Assembly (NCBI GenBank): GCA_036897485.1
Contig: JAYMTF010000186.1
Location: forward strand, 1 to 46,982
Reading direction: 5' to 3'
DNA length: 46,982 nucleotides
Source of the DNA: Pelargonium nanum
Lineage: Eukaryota > Streptophyta > Magnoliopsida > Geraniales > Geraniaceae
Shown: positions 33,221 through 43,982 of the stretch, one piece after another
Layout: each line of letters starts with the position of its first letter
Numbering within the stretch: the first letter of the stretch is position 1
Position numbers and translations under genes: made by a program
The notes under the pieces: generated by a model
The model's database searches: none
What the model saw: only the letters and a program-made list of their open reading frames with translations
Told to the model about the DNA's origin: nothing

Positions 33221-33923
33221 GACTCGTATTGTCTTGGCTCGGCTCGGATCTTGTGGGATAGAGAATACTAGTAGATGGATCTTCTACATTATATCTGCAC
33301 AGACCATTGATTTCTTCAATCACTTTCACATGGATTCTTGATATTTTTTTTCCTTTGTTCCCATACTAGTGAAAAATACTTGCATTGTACGGCGATATAT
33401 TCTTGATTTTCTTACTTGTAGTGGAAATGAACTTGCATTGCACATGGGATGATCCTCCACGAATCTATTTTGGTACGATGAATTAGCGTCATGGTTCTAT
33501 TGACACACTCTTAGGTAAATTTGTTGATTTTCGGTTAGAGCCAACAATTTGAACCCGAAAACGTAGGCATTTGAAATCCGATTAGCATTCTTGTGAGTTC
33601 GGATCACATAAAATGTAGACAGACAATTCGAGTTAAGATTGTCCGGTGAGTATAATCTAGAAATGTACCTAAAATTGGCCAGAATGGGCAGACAAACAGT
33701 GATTATCCTCCTATTAGACCCTATAGCAACATAACATGAATCAAATTCAACAAAATAACTTTCTACAAACACCTACTCCCAGTCACAATTTAAATAGAGA
33801 GGAGCTCAACTTTTCACAGCCATAGTAAACTCTCACAAGATAATATATACTTTTGTGCAGTTCTGGGAGAGACTTAATAGAATAACTATCAGATCGTTGG
33901 CTCCAATCTTCGTATTTACGAGC
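33221..33923. other. Intergenic spacer between convergent SCAMP and PPR genes
   Basis: No gene is seen. A fragment around 33525-33690 (GCCAACAATTTGAACCCGAA, GTTCGGATCACATAAAATGT) resembles the dispersed repeat family in inverse orientation. The rest is the 3' flank of both genes. Confidence 0.5.
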
Positions 33924-35735
33924 TTAAATCCAACTCTTGCCCGGAATTTTCTCAATCCCTCTTCTCTCCTTTAACCTCCTAATGTTTAAAGCATCATCCC
34001 ATCTCCCAACAGCTCTATATACATTTTCCAGCAGAACATAACTCAAATGGTGCTCGGGTTTCAACTCGATCATCCTCTTCGCTACCCGCTCTGCCATGGA
34101 GACGTTAGTAGATATCGTGCAAGCGCCAAGAAGAGCTTCCCAGAGAGACGAGTCGTCTCCAACATCTGCATTTGCGATCAAGCTTTCAGCTTCTTCGAGC
34201 AACCCTGCGCGACCCAATAGATCAACCATGCAAATGTAATGCTCGATTCCAGCTCGAACACTATATCGTTCGGTCATTAAGTTGAAGTACTTTTTCCCTT
34301 GATCAACCAAACCTGCACGACTACACGCAGAGAGGACTCCGATGAAACTAAAGTGATCGGGTTTGATTCCATTCTCAACCATCGCGTTGAACATCTGAAT
34401 AGCTTCCTCGCTTCTCCCGTTTTGAGCAAACCCGTGGATCATCGTGTTCCATGTAATCAAACGCCTAAATGGCATGTTCACGAAAACCCTAATCGCGAAA
34501 TCTATGCACCCACATTTTGCATAAAGATCAACCAAAGCTGACTCAACAATAATGTCTCTCCAATGACCTCTTCTCACATACTGGCAATGAACCTCTTTGC
34601 CAAGCCTTACAGCTGCTAAACCCGAACAAGCACGAAGAACGGTTCCAAAGCTGTTGAGATCAGCCTCTTTTGATTCCCGAAAAAGCTTAATAGCATTGCT
34701 GAAATCTCCATTTTGACAATATGCTGCACACAATGCTGACCAGGAAACAGAATTCTTTCTACGCATAGTATCAAAAACACGCTGAGACTCGTGAACTAAC
34801 CCGCATTTCCCGTACATGTCCACGAGACTGCTCTCAACTACAACATCTCCACAATGTCCCGACGTAACAACCTTTCCATGCACTTCCTTGCCTTGCTTCA
34901 ACCTCCCTAGATTGCCACAAGCACTCAACACCGTCGCAAACATAAACCCATCCGAGGCCAACCCAAAACGCCTCTCCATCGAGCAAAACAGCCCCAAAGC
35001 TTCCTCAAACAAATCGCTCCTCGTGCACGCAGAAATGACCGAAGTCCAGCAAACAGCATCCGGTTCAGGCATTTCATCGAACACCTTGCGTGCATCTTCC
35101 ATTACACAGCTCCTCCCATACATGTCAATCAAAGCACTACAAATCACAAAATCAGAATCAAACCCAAGTCTCATTACCAACCCATGTAAGCACTGACCAA
35201 TCTTCACATCCCCAATCTCCGAACACGCCTTGATCACAGCAGATAAAGTGAACCCATTTGGCTCAACCCCAAGACCCAACATTTCAATAAACAGCTTCAC
35301 TGAACTCTCTGGCTTCCCAACATTTCTATACCCAGAAATCATCGAAGTCCACGAGATCAAATCCTTGGGAAAACAACCCTCAAACATCTTCTGGGTCTCA
35401 GAAAAATCAGGACCCAACTTGAAGTAAAGCGTGAGCAAGCTGTTCCCAACAAACCGGTCGGTCTCGAGACCGGACTTGATGACACGGCCATGGATTTGGA
35501 GTCCATTTATGAAAGAAGAGACCTTGGAACAAGTCTGTAACAGCGAAGCGTATAGGATTGGATTGCGGGTGGTTTTGCCGGAGCCGATTGAATTCAGCAG
35601 CCGGAGAGCCGCCGGAAGCTCGCCGGACTTGCAGAGATGGAGGATTTTGGATTCTTTGGATGATGGGTTTTTGGTGTTTCGGCGATTCGGAGAAGGAAGA
35701 TAGGTGCTGTGGCGGCGCTTGAAGAAGAGCCTCAT
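33924..35735 (-). CDS. PLS-class pentatricopeptide repeat protein with E-type C-terminus
   Basis: Intronless gene, 603 aa, for an organelle RNA-binding protein; PLS-class members mostly serve RNA editing in mitochondria or plastids. I place the start at the ATG ending at 35735; the frame runs one codon further to a TTG, which is not a likely start. The basic N-terminus (MRLFFKRRHSTYLPSPNRR) suggests organelle import, mitochondrial being more likely. Repeats show the usual anchors: NSLLTLYFKLG, DLISWTSMISGY, CSALIDMYGRS, SSLVDMYGKCG, NSVSWSALCAAYCQNG, SALVDLYAKCG, LITWNTMIHGFAQNG, then HYICMVDLLGRAGLLEEAE. It ends in an E-type region (SLWEALLGACTISTNV, SYVLLENVYRAVGRWDDA, KIPGKSWI). There is no DYW deaminase domain, so any editing role would need a partner in trans. 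It resembles PCMP-E proteins such as At1g03540 (from memory). Confidence 0.93.
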   Translation of the reverse strand: MRLFFKRRHSTYLPSPNRRNTKNPSSKESKILHLCKSGELPAALRLLNSIGSGKTTRNPILYASLLQTCSKVSSFINGLQIHGRVIKSGLETDRFVGNSLLTLYFKLGPDFSETQKMFEGCFPKDLISWTSMISGYRNVGKPESSVKLFIEMLGLGVEPNGFTLSAVIKACSEIGDVKIGQCLHGLVMRLGFDSDFVICSALIDMYGRSCVMEDARKVFDEMPEPDAVCWTSVISACTRSDLFEEALGLFCSMERRFGLASDGFMFATVLSACGNLGRLKQGKEVHGKVVTSGHCGDVVVESSLVDMYGKCGLVHESQRVFDTMRRKNSVSWSALCAAYCQNGDFSNAIKLFRESKEADLNSFGTVLRACSGLAAVRLGKEVHCQYVRRGHWRDIIVESALVDLYAKCGCIDFAIRVFVNMPFRRLITWNTMIHGFAQNGRSEEAIQMFNAMVENGIKPDHFSFIGVLSACSRAGLVDQGKKYFNLMTERYSVRAGIEHYICMVDLLGRAGLLEEAESLIANADVGDDSSLWEALLGACTISTNVSMAERVAKRMIELKPEHHLSYVLLENVYRAVGRWDDALNIRRLKERRGIEKIPGKSWI

Positions 35736-36565
35736 CAAGACACCAACGTGTATAAGAGGTCACCAACTGATTTTTGAAAATCTTTTTAACGGTTAAATCA
35801 TAAAATTCTAAAGATGTAAATTACACACTTTTCACCCAATATCTTGAAATTACTCTTATTACCTACCCTCAAATTTCATTAATTGCATTATGATCCGTTT
35901 AGACTATATGAATTTTGATTTCGGTTTCAAAAAGTTTAATACGAACCCGCTAAGACATATAATTCTACGTAAACAAAAATGAAAATGTTTGAATGATTTA
36001 TATTAGCTCTCTTTGTTAGATTTGATAATTTGAAATCAAAATTGTGGACACTCACTCATCCACATTTTTTAAGTTATTATCACATAAGAGAGAGTTAATC
36101 TATATTTGAATCAAACTGGACGAATTCGTACGTATAAGTTTGACAACATAATATTTTAAATTTCAAGTTTGAAAGGCCTAACTTGCACGTCTCCACTAGA
36201 ACTGAAAAGGGGTGCGGGTGACAAACTTCAGATTGTAATACTTGTTATATGAGTAAAATGTGTCGATTTGCCAAACTCGACCCAACTTGAAAATTGATTA
36301 GCTTTATTTTAAGCCACTCATACTTGCAATAATGTAGATTACGTATTGGATGACCATTAGTTCGAGTCTAATTGTCAACTCTACTCATATTCTACACATA
36401 AAAATCAAAATTCAATCGAAAACACGTAACCCACACCCATTTTATCTTGAACAAAAATCGAAAACTGAATTGTCAATTCTAGCTATGGTTATTTTTCTTG
36501 AAACACATAAAGAAAACTCACGACGTCGTTTTGGAATACAAAGTTCACCACCTCTAGGACTTCTT

Positions 36566-36574
36566 AAACCCTAG
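36566..36574 (+). promoter_or_regulatory. Telo-box of the NAF1 promoter
   Basis: AAACCCTAG lies 153 bases before the NAF1 ATG. Telo-boxes are enriched near starts of plant ribosome-biogenesis and translation genes, which fits NAF1's role in H/ACA snoRNP assembly. Confidence 0.6.
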
Positions 36575-36635
36575 CAAGAGTCTCTCAACCGCAAAACTGT
36601 CTCCAACCAAAACCTCTCCCCCCGAAAACAAACTC

Positions 36636-36642
36636 TATAAAA
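36636..36642 (+). promoter_or_regulatory. Possible TATA box of NAF1
   Basis: TATAAAA lies 85 bases before the ATG and 62 bases after the telo-box, in a CT-rich context. It would give a short leader of roughly 50-60 bases. Confidence 0.5.
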
Positions 36643-36726
36643 TCTCTCCAGTTATGGAATCCCGATTCTCTCTTCCTCCGAGCTCGCTTCACCTTCCGCA
36701 ATCCCGTATTTTTCGCTTCCTCGAAG

Positions 36727-39700
36727 ATGGTAGAGTTCGTCCCCAAACCCGCCATTGAAGGAGACCTCACTGAACCGTCAAAGCTCAAGGATTCGATCAA
36801 CCCACTTGACCCACCTGAGCTTTTCGACCCCGAGAGCATCGATACCTCATTTTCCGATTCGTTCTTCGATTTTGATTGCATAAAGGAGTGGTTTTTAGAT
36901 AATCCCACAGCGATGGCGACTAACCCAGAGAGCATCGAATTAGGTTCGATTGATTCCGATGTTTTTGATGGGTCTGGTGGGAAGTTTCTTGCTGAGGACC
37001 CGGTTGGTGTTAATGGGTCGGAGTTGATTTTTGATGGGTCTGGTGGGAAGGTTGTTGCTGATAACCCGGTTGGTGTTAATGGATCGGAGCTTATTGTTGA
37101 TGAGAACCCGGTTGGTGTTACTGGGTCGGAGCTGATTGTTGATGGGTCTGGTGCAGAGATGAAGGTGAAGGTGGAGGAGTGTGAAAATTTGGGGGATTGT
37201 AAAAATTTGAGCTTATCTATTGAGAAAGTTTTGGAGAGTGTTAGTTTGGCTGAAGAGACTGTTTGTTGTGAAGTTGGAGATGGTAAGGAAGTGAAGAAGG
37301 AGATTGTGAGTGATGATGATAAAGAAGAAAGTGAGAGTGTTACTGGTTCGTCTTCCTCTTCGGCGTCTTCTAGTGAGAGTAGCTCGGAGTCTGAGGCGTC
37401 TTCGGGAAGCGATGAGAGTGATAGTGATGATGAGGAGGAGGAGAAGGAGGTGAAGAAAGTGGTTTTGAATGTGGAAGATGAGGTTGAAGAAGGTGAGATA
37501 GTAATGGAGGCTGGTGAGTGGCAGATGGTTAATGTAGACGACGAAGAGGAAGATGATGTGGTTGATGGCATGGTTGCTTGGAGTGATGTTGATGAAGATG
37601 AAGATGATGATGTTGGGAGTGGAGCGGCGAAACCCATTAGATCAAAGAATGAGCTTGAGGTAAGGGATTGTGTCATTGATGGTTATTGTTAAGTCGATAT
37701 GTATTATTTTCATATTAGATGTGATTTGTGGAGCATTTAGATATTTAGGTACATTACTATGTTGCATAGCCATGACACGGATACCGCAGCAAGCGATTTT
37801 TTATGAAATCATAGACACTAGGCACAATTAATGATGATTTATTAGTGCATATAAGTTACATAAAGTGCCCTGCTCGTTAATGCCTTTTAGAGTGTTGGAC
37901 ATGTTCAATCAATTCATTTTTAGAAGAAAAAAATGGGGGATATGCAAGATGTTAGACACATGTATACTTATTATTTAATAAGTTGGGTAACACTAAAAAT
38001 CAAGTGCTTGACACATACGTTGAAAAGATGAGAATGTCCGTGCATCATAAGTATCTTATTCTTTATGCCTACAGACATTGGATATAGTGAACTTATATAT
38101 TGTTTCACACATTCATGTGGCTAGTCTCTATCAAGTGTGATGTCATGTTTCTTTTTTTGAAGAAATGTGTGCACTTTATGTGAACAAGCAAATACAGGTT
38201 GAATGTGGTTTGTGGATCAGTCCCTGGCTTGAGAAGCCAATTTTTGTCGAAATGTATGAAGATGTGAAATCTTCTTGTTGCAGTATTGGTAGACTTTTGG
38301 AGAAAGAGAGTGATATTGTAAAAATTTACAGGCAAAAATCGCTTAAATATTGTCGTGTTTACTGTTTCTTGATCTTGAGATGTAATTAATGTGTATCAGA
38401 CAGTGTTCGTTTTTGTCAAATGGGACATCAACGGGTAATTTATTAGTGGCTGTTTTTAGGGTACATTTAATGGTTGAGATTGGCATGAAATAGTTTTGTG
38501 AGCTCCTAGCCTTCTTTGCTTCCATGATGCTCCATTACGATGCATGTTTCCTACTAATTGCATTATTAGGAGTTGATATACTTTCATCGGAATTTCAGGA
38601 TCTACCTACAGTTCCTCCTGTGGATGTAGCATTGCAACCTAATCATCAAATGCTTCCTGTTGGAGTAGTTTTATCGGTAAGCTTCCTGAAAACCAAGGGC
38701 TATGCATACTGATCGCTCAAGTTGCAATGCTTTATGAGATGTTTGGTCCTTCTCAAGCTGTTTACTGGTTTTCTATAATAATATCTTGATCAGTTTGATG
38801 ATATTGGTTTCATTTTTACAGATAATGGGTGCCAAAGTCATTGTAGAAGGTGTAGAGAAGCACAACCCTCTTAGTGAGGGCTCTATCCTCTGGATAACAG
38901 AAAAACGATCTCCACTAGGTTTGATAGACGAAATTTTTGGGCCGGTCAAAAACCCGTACTATGTGGTGAGATACAATTCAGAAAGCGAAGTCCCTGCTGG
39001 GCTCCAAGGTGGCTCTCTAATCTCTTTTGTTCCAGATTTTGCCAATCATGTACTCAATGATCCAAATCTCTACAAGAAAGGGTATGATGCATCTGGTGAT
39101 AATGATGAAGAGGTGTCCGATGAGGCAGAGTTTTCGGATGATGAGCAAGAGGCCGAGTACAAGAAAATGCAAAAAATGGCAAAGAGGGGCTCGAATAGCC
39201 AGAATCTTGGTAATGGGAAAAATAATCGAAAGAAGGGTAAGAATAGGGATGGGCCATGGAAAAATCAGCAACCGAACACTAGTGCGAGTCCACTACCACC
39301 TGGTCAAAACCAGCAGCATCATATGCGGCCCTGGAATAATCAGCAACCAAATACTGGTGTGAGTCCGCTACCACCTGGTCAAAACCAGCATCATATGCGG
39401 CCAGTTGCTTCGTCGCATGATGGTGGCAAAACTGGACAGTGTCTCAATGGCGGAACTGGAATGAATCCTTCGTTTCCACAAAATGCACAGGCTGGTTTTG
39501 GCTCGAATAATGTGATGCAGTATCAGCAGCCTCAGGGTATGGTCTTTTCCAATGGGTTTCCGGCTGAGGGATTGATGCCATGGATGTTGAATCCTTTCCA
39601 GGATCCGTATCCAATGCCAATGCCAATGCCGGGCACGATGCAATTTCAGCAGCAATTTGATCATATCCAGAGGGCACTTTCTTGTGCAGCCTTATCAAAT

Positions 39701-40003
39701 GGCCAGCCAAACATGTTTCCTGGATCCTCCGCCGCACCTTGGTTAGGGTTTATGGGTCAAAATAGCTTCAACCAAGCAAATTTTGGGGTGAATTTACAGG
39801 GTCAGCAGCTTCCTTCACCGACAAATCCAGGAGGACAAGTGATGTTGCCCAATGCAATGAATATGGAACAGAATAGTTGCAATGAAGCTCCGCGGCAGTT
39901 TAATCAGGGTTCTTCATCTGCGCGTGGCCGAGGGAGGAAACAATACCATCGTGGTGGTGGCGGCCGTTTTGCCGGAGGAAGAGGGAGACAGGAACACAAA
40001 TGA
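36727..40003 (+). CDS. NAF1: H/ACA ribonucleoprotein assembly factor NAF1
   Basis: Nuclear factor that binds nascent box H/ACA RNP particles (with dyskerin/NAP57) before GAR1 replaces it, needed for pseudouridylation guides and rRNA maturation. Exons 36727-37659, 38599-38676 and 38822-40003 join in phase 0 to 730 aa; donors GTAAGG and GTAAGC, acceptors TTTCAG and TTACAG. Exon 1 encodes a long acidic disordered region with three copies of a DGSGG/NPVGVNGSEL repeat and a Ser/Asp/Glu-rich tract (about 205-310). The Gar1/Naf1 domain runs from about residue 316 (PPVDVALQPN, LPVGVVLS) across intron 2 to about 410 (GLIDEIFGPVKNPYYVVRYN). The C-terminal part is Lys-, Gln-, Asn- and Pro-rich with two near-identical WNNQQPNTGVSPLPPGQNQ units, ending in an RGG-like tail (SARGRGRKQYHRGGGGRFAG). 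The minus-strand Ser-rich frame opposite exon 1 is a shadow. Confidence 0.93.
36958..37157 (+). repeat. NAF1: In-gene tandem repeat in NAF1 exon 1
   Basis: Copies of GATGGGTCTGGTGGGAAG followed by AACCCGGTTGGTGTTAATGG occur two to three times, encoding (D/V)FDGSGGK..(D/N)PVGVNGSELI. Copies are about 84 bases, the third shortened. This repeat lies in the disordered acidic region, where length change is usually tolerated. Confidence 0.8.
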
Positions 40004-40903
40004 AAGAAGCATTAAGCTGTTTTTTTCTAGATTATGAAATCTTCTTGTGAATAGAGTTGCTAGCTTTCTTGAAGTACTTGCTTTTTGTGTAAACTACTTT
40101 CTCTGAATTCCCTTGTCTTTTTGTTGTGTTACAGATCTCAGATTCTCATTAGGCAGATAGAAGTTTACTGCATTGTATAACAATTTTTGCTTATTATATA
40201 TATCAATGTAAAAAAAGGCTTTTTGAGTATGTATTGTTTGAGAATCAGTCAGTTCTCTGATATTTTGCTTAAGTTGAATAGATTATGACTTCAATTGTTT
40301 GCTGTTTCATGAACAGTCTGTTAAAGAAACTCTATCTTCCATGAATCACAATGATTTAACTGTTAGGCCTCAATGGTGGTTAAGTTTCAACCGATAACTT
40401 TCTAGCACCTTTTACGCTTGCTGATAAGAAAAAATAAACTTCCTAGCACTTTCAAAATAATTTCTAACTTAACCGAATACATAATGTTTCTTGTAGTTCA
40501 TGTCACCAAATGCAAGTCTTGATCTTATAGCTCGAAAAAGACGTTCAATCTACAAACGATAAGTTTAGTCAAATATCTGCCACGAGCTCGATAGACCTCA
40601 TTATTTACTACTCGTATCATAACTATTTCAATCAACTCAAAGGAACAAAAACCATAAGTAAATGATTCAAATCAACAGACAAGAAAGCATAACTAAAAGT
40701 GAATAAATTGCTGAGTTTGTAAGTTGCAACCAGTCAATGAGACCGATGGAAATGGAACACAAGGACTGGAAATTCAAGTCTTTAACATTAGGAACAAAAT
40801 GTCAACAAAAGCTCTCTCAGATTGAGGGGAGAGATTTGAAATGGCAATTATAGGAGTGAATGAACCACATATGATCGTCAAAGGGACTGTTTCGGAATTA
40901 GTT
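40004..40903. other. 3' spacer between convergent NAF1 and ULT1
   Basis: No gene is seen. It holds the two 3' untranslated regions; AT-rich motifs near 40190-40215 could help end NAF1 transcripts. No repeat family stands out. Confidence 0.5.
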
Positions 40904-43729
40904 TTACGCTTTTGCGTTCCTCGTAAAGTCTGTGCAAATCTGGCAGCTGCAATCTGAGAAGCGGCAGATTTCACACCCAAAGCATACACAGGAAGTGCAG
41001 CCCTTGCATGTAGGAGAACGGCAGCAGCCCCTGTACACCCTGCGACTTGCTCGTTCTTCATCAACATCACATGTTATCCTAAAACACGAGCAACGTTGAC
41101 ACAAATCAACATAGAGCTATTTAATTATGAAACCACAAAACTACTACAGCGTCGTATATGAATTTATATATACAGGCTAATGTGAGTCACAAGATACAAG
41201 AGAACAGATCAAATCTAGTGGATAAGAAAAAAGATTTCAACGGCAAGAAAATGACCTTTAACGGACTAACCAAATATGTGTCTAGTAGTGGTTTCATTCA
41301 ATGGTGATATTGAGTTCAAAAAGGTAAATACATGTACACTACACATGCATATAATGATATCAAGCCAACAAGAACTGTACAGCGCTCAGCTATTATAACG
41401 AAACAGCAACAAGATCTTCGGTATGTCAATGTGGTGTTCAAAAGTAATCAACCTCGTACTAGGATAGCCTTCTTTTAATAATCATACGAGCAATACCTTA
41501 AAGGCTTTACTTCAGCCATGATTTATGAACAATGTTCTCAAAATGTGGTAGCAGATATACATTTAGATGCAAAATTCCTGAAATCTATAGACAAGTTACA
41601 TGTTTCGTAGGCTTCATTTGGTTGTAGTTAGGCACTAAGCAATACAGAAATGATCCTAGGACAATGAATAAGAGTGAAGCTAAAAAAAACAAGAGCAAAC
41701 AAAGACGGTTAATTTTGAGTTTGTTTATATGTTTTGCTCTTCTGATTAATAGTTTTCTATATTCAGTTGAGCCGCACTGAATGCAGAAGTGTTAAGTCAT
41801 AGGTAAACGGAAAACAATAAAAATGCACTTTATATACTAATCACTACAAATAACATATCAAAATGCGTATATATCTTATTATTAAATGAGCATTCATTGT
41901 TATAAGCATAAAACATACTTGTCATATGGAAGATCAGCACATTTCCAGTTTGAATCTGCCAAAGTGTCATGGTGAATCCTACATTCCTCTTTGGTCCGAA
42001 GGCGAAACCTGCGCTGTTTGTTACAACTACTACAGCGAACAAACTCATCACGATGACAAACACGGCCATTTTGGGACCTGTTGGACCCATTAGCATGCTT
42101 TGATGTTTGGTTGTAGTATTTCAGCAGCACTGTCTTGGACAATGGAACCTTCTCCCCATTAACAATGACCCAAACATTGTTCTTCCATTTCCGAGCAGTC
42201 TCTCTCCCAGAATGCTTTTCAAACGCAGCCGGAGTCAACTTATCTAGTCAAAACAATTACCATTCACAGTTGAAAACATTATGAGAATGCTTGAAATTTA
42301 TAAATGGAATATTTTTTATGAAATAGGATGATAGACATAACAAATATGAAATGAGACAAATAGGTTCAAACATACTGTAATCATTTTACATGTATTCAGA
42401 AACTGTGAAAAATATGAAGATACCAATTTCTATCAAACGGGTAAATCATCAATTGAAATTGCTCTTTTGATTCTCTTGAAGAGGCCATAAAGTTTGGGGT
42501 GCAAAAATGATCAGAAAGAAGAAAGCAAAGAGACATAATAGTTTGAAGTATCACGAGGATATCATTCAGTAAGAGAGCATCATTTTGTGATTCAATCCAC
42601 CCCTAAAATGATAACTTTCAAATTCTCAAGTCTAGAACACTAGTATATTTCAGTCCTCGAAACCTTAACTTCTTCCAAAGTCTAGACCCTTTTGTGGAAG
42701 TAACTTCATTAAACTTTCCAAAACAATCTTTGAAGCTTTCTGATATGAAATTATACATACAACTCCAAAAGGTGGATTCCGTCCAAACTAGTTCTAAACC
42801 ATATACTAATAACATTCTAGTATTAAAACATTAGGGTAACAAAAAGACATGCACTCAAAGAAACACATAAAGTAATACCCAACTTTGCTGACCCACACCC
42901 ACATGCATGCTCGATCAATATCAGAAGACAAGTCCAAAGTTTGATACTTAACTGGAAAAATGAACATGTCCTAATCACAAAACACTTTTCATTTTAGCTT
43001 CTCCACACCAAAGTTGTGATGCATCTATCATTCAAAAGAGAAAGATGGCATGAAAAAAATGCCCATTTTCTCACTTACTCTGTCAAGCAGGAAGAACACA
43101 ACCTTGGCAACAAAATGTCAAACCTCAAAAAACAGTCACAAGACACAAGCAAATGACAACAATGTAGGCAACTCCATCAGCCAAAACCAGAAAAAAGATG
43201 AGCCATTTAACCAACAAAAAGAAAACTAAAACCACACAACACCACCAAGCCAGAGATGCACATACACAGACATAAGCATTGCTTGCTTCCAACATGGCAA
43301 AACATGGCAAGAGAGCTCAGTCACTGAGACAAAACAACATACACCTGAAGTGCACAACAAGCACAACACAGCCCCATCAACTTTGCCACAAAAACTCAAA
43401 GCTCAAACCATCCAGCATGCATAAAAATCAAAACCCATTTCCCAAAAAGATCCAAGTACAAAGAGAGAAAGTGAGAGAGAAAGTGAGAGAGAAAAAAAGA
43501 ACAAAAGAAAGAGACCTTCCTGACAACCAGGTGTGCACTCACAGCTGATTTCGAGATCACCATTCACAAAAACCCTAAGCCTCCCAACAGCATCACCATA
43601 TCTATGGCTGGTACACCCACACGTCACCTCCACATAGTCCCCACCTCTCCTCAACCCACTCACCTCCTTCACCTCCTCATCACTAAACACCACCACCAAC
43701 CCGCCTTCCCTCTCCACCCCATTCGCCAT
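40904..43729 (-). CDS. ULT1: ULTRAPETALA1 (trithorax-group developmental regulator)
   Basis: Nuclear regulator that limits shoot and floral meristem size and opposes Polycomb silencing, for example at AGAMOUS, with the histone methyltransferase ATX1. Minus-strand exons 43729-43516, 42243-41919 and 41078-40904 (stop included) give 237 aa, the length I recall for Arabidopsis ULT1. Junctions read CQE|D and PYDK|ITCD with matching phases. The SAND-like domain contains GGDYVEVTCGCTSHRYGDAV, CECTPGCQED and LTPAAFEKHSGRETARKWKN, VWVIVNGEKVPLSKTVLLKY. A Cys-rich B-box-like region follows: CHRDEFVRCSSC, then GCCRSPTCKGCTSCVCFGCE and ICRFSDCSCQICTDF. I chose the ATG at 43729 (MANGVERE); the frame extends upstream only to a GTG. 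The region is strongly conserved with all cysteines in place. ULT2 is the alternative paralogue, but the MAN start and length favour ULT1. Confidence 0.95.
43463..43513. repeat. GA-rich tract at the start of ULT1 intron 1
   Basis: AGAGAGAAAGTGAGAGAGAAA repeats directly beside the 5' splice site of ULT1 intron 1, giving a pyrimidine tract in the transcript just after the donor. A second purine run (GAGAGAGAGTTTTTAGAGAG) lies upstream of the gene near 44050-44090. Confidence 0.7.
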
Positions 43730-43975
43730 TTTCACCTCCCACCCCAAAAATCGCACACCAAAACAATAAAAATCGCACCTTTTCCTCCACAAAATCAAAC
43801 CAACCACAACCCAATAAAGAATGGCTTATTGGGTCCTCAGAACACCAAAAACCCAGAAAAACCCACAAGCCAGAAAAGGCTCAGCGAGCTCGCATCTCCA
43901 TGGCTCGTTCCGAGAGATCTGCGTTTTCTAGAGAGAGAAAGTGATTGTTGATGTGAATGAGCAAAAACTAAAAGG

Positions 43976-43982
43976 CCTTATA
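43976..43982 (-). promoter_or_regulatory. ULT1: Possible TATA box of ULT1
   Basis: The minus strand reads TATAAGG 247 bases before the ATG, followed by a GA/CT-rich stretch. Plausible by place and sequence only. Confidence 0.4.

Larger units (their letters stand above)
35736..36726. other. Divergent spacer between PPR and NAF1 genes
   Basis: About 990 bases serving two divergent promoters. The middle (about 36130-36485) carries fragments of the dispersed repeat family (AGTTTGACAACATAATATTT, GAGTAAAATGTGTCGATTTG, ATTGTCAACTCTA, AATTGTCAATTCTAGC). The right end holds the NAF1 telo-box and TATA box. Confidence 0.6.

Noticed and set aside
33800-33924. Open frame of about 44 codons continuing past the PPR stop codon
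   Set aside because: The text after KSWI-stop shows no PPR, E+ or DYW motif, and family members commonly end near GKSWI, so I treat the stop as natural.
35736-35738. TTG as the PPR start
   Set aside because: A normal ATG follows at once; plant translation starts at ATG.
36585-37676. 363-codon minus-strand frame rich in Ser and Thr
   Set aside because: It is antisense to NAF1 exon 1. The Ser runs mirror GAT/GAA/GAG-rich acidic codons on the plus strand, and there is no domain.
43730-43807. Upstream extension of ULT1 in the same frame
   Set aside because: It begins with GTG rather than ATG and the extra residues do not look like ULT1.
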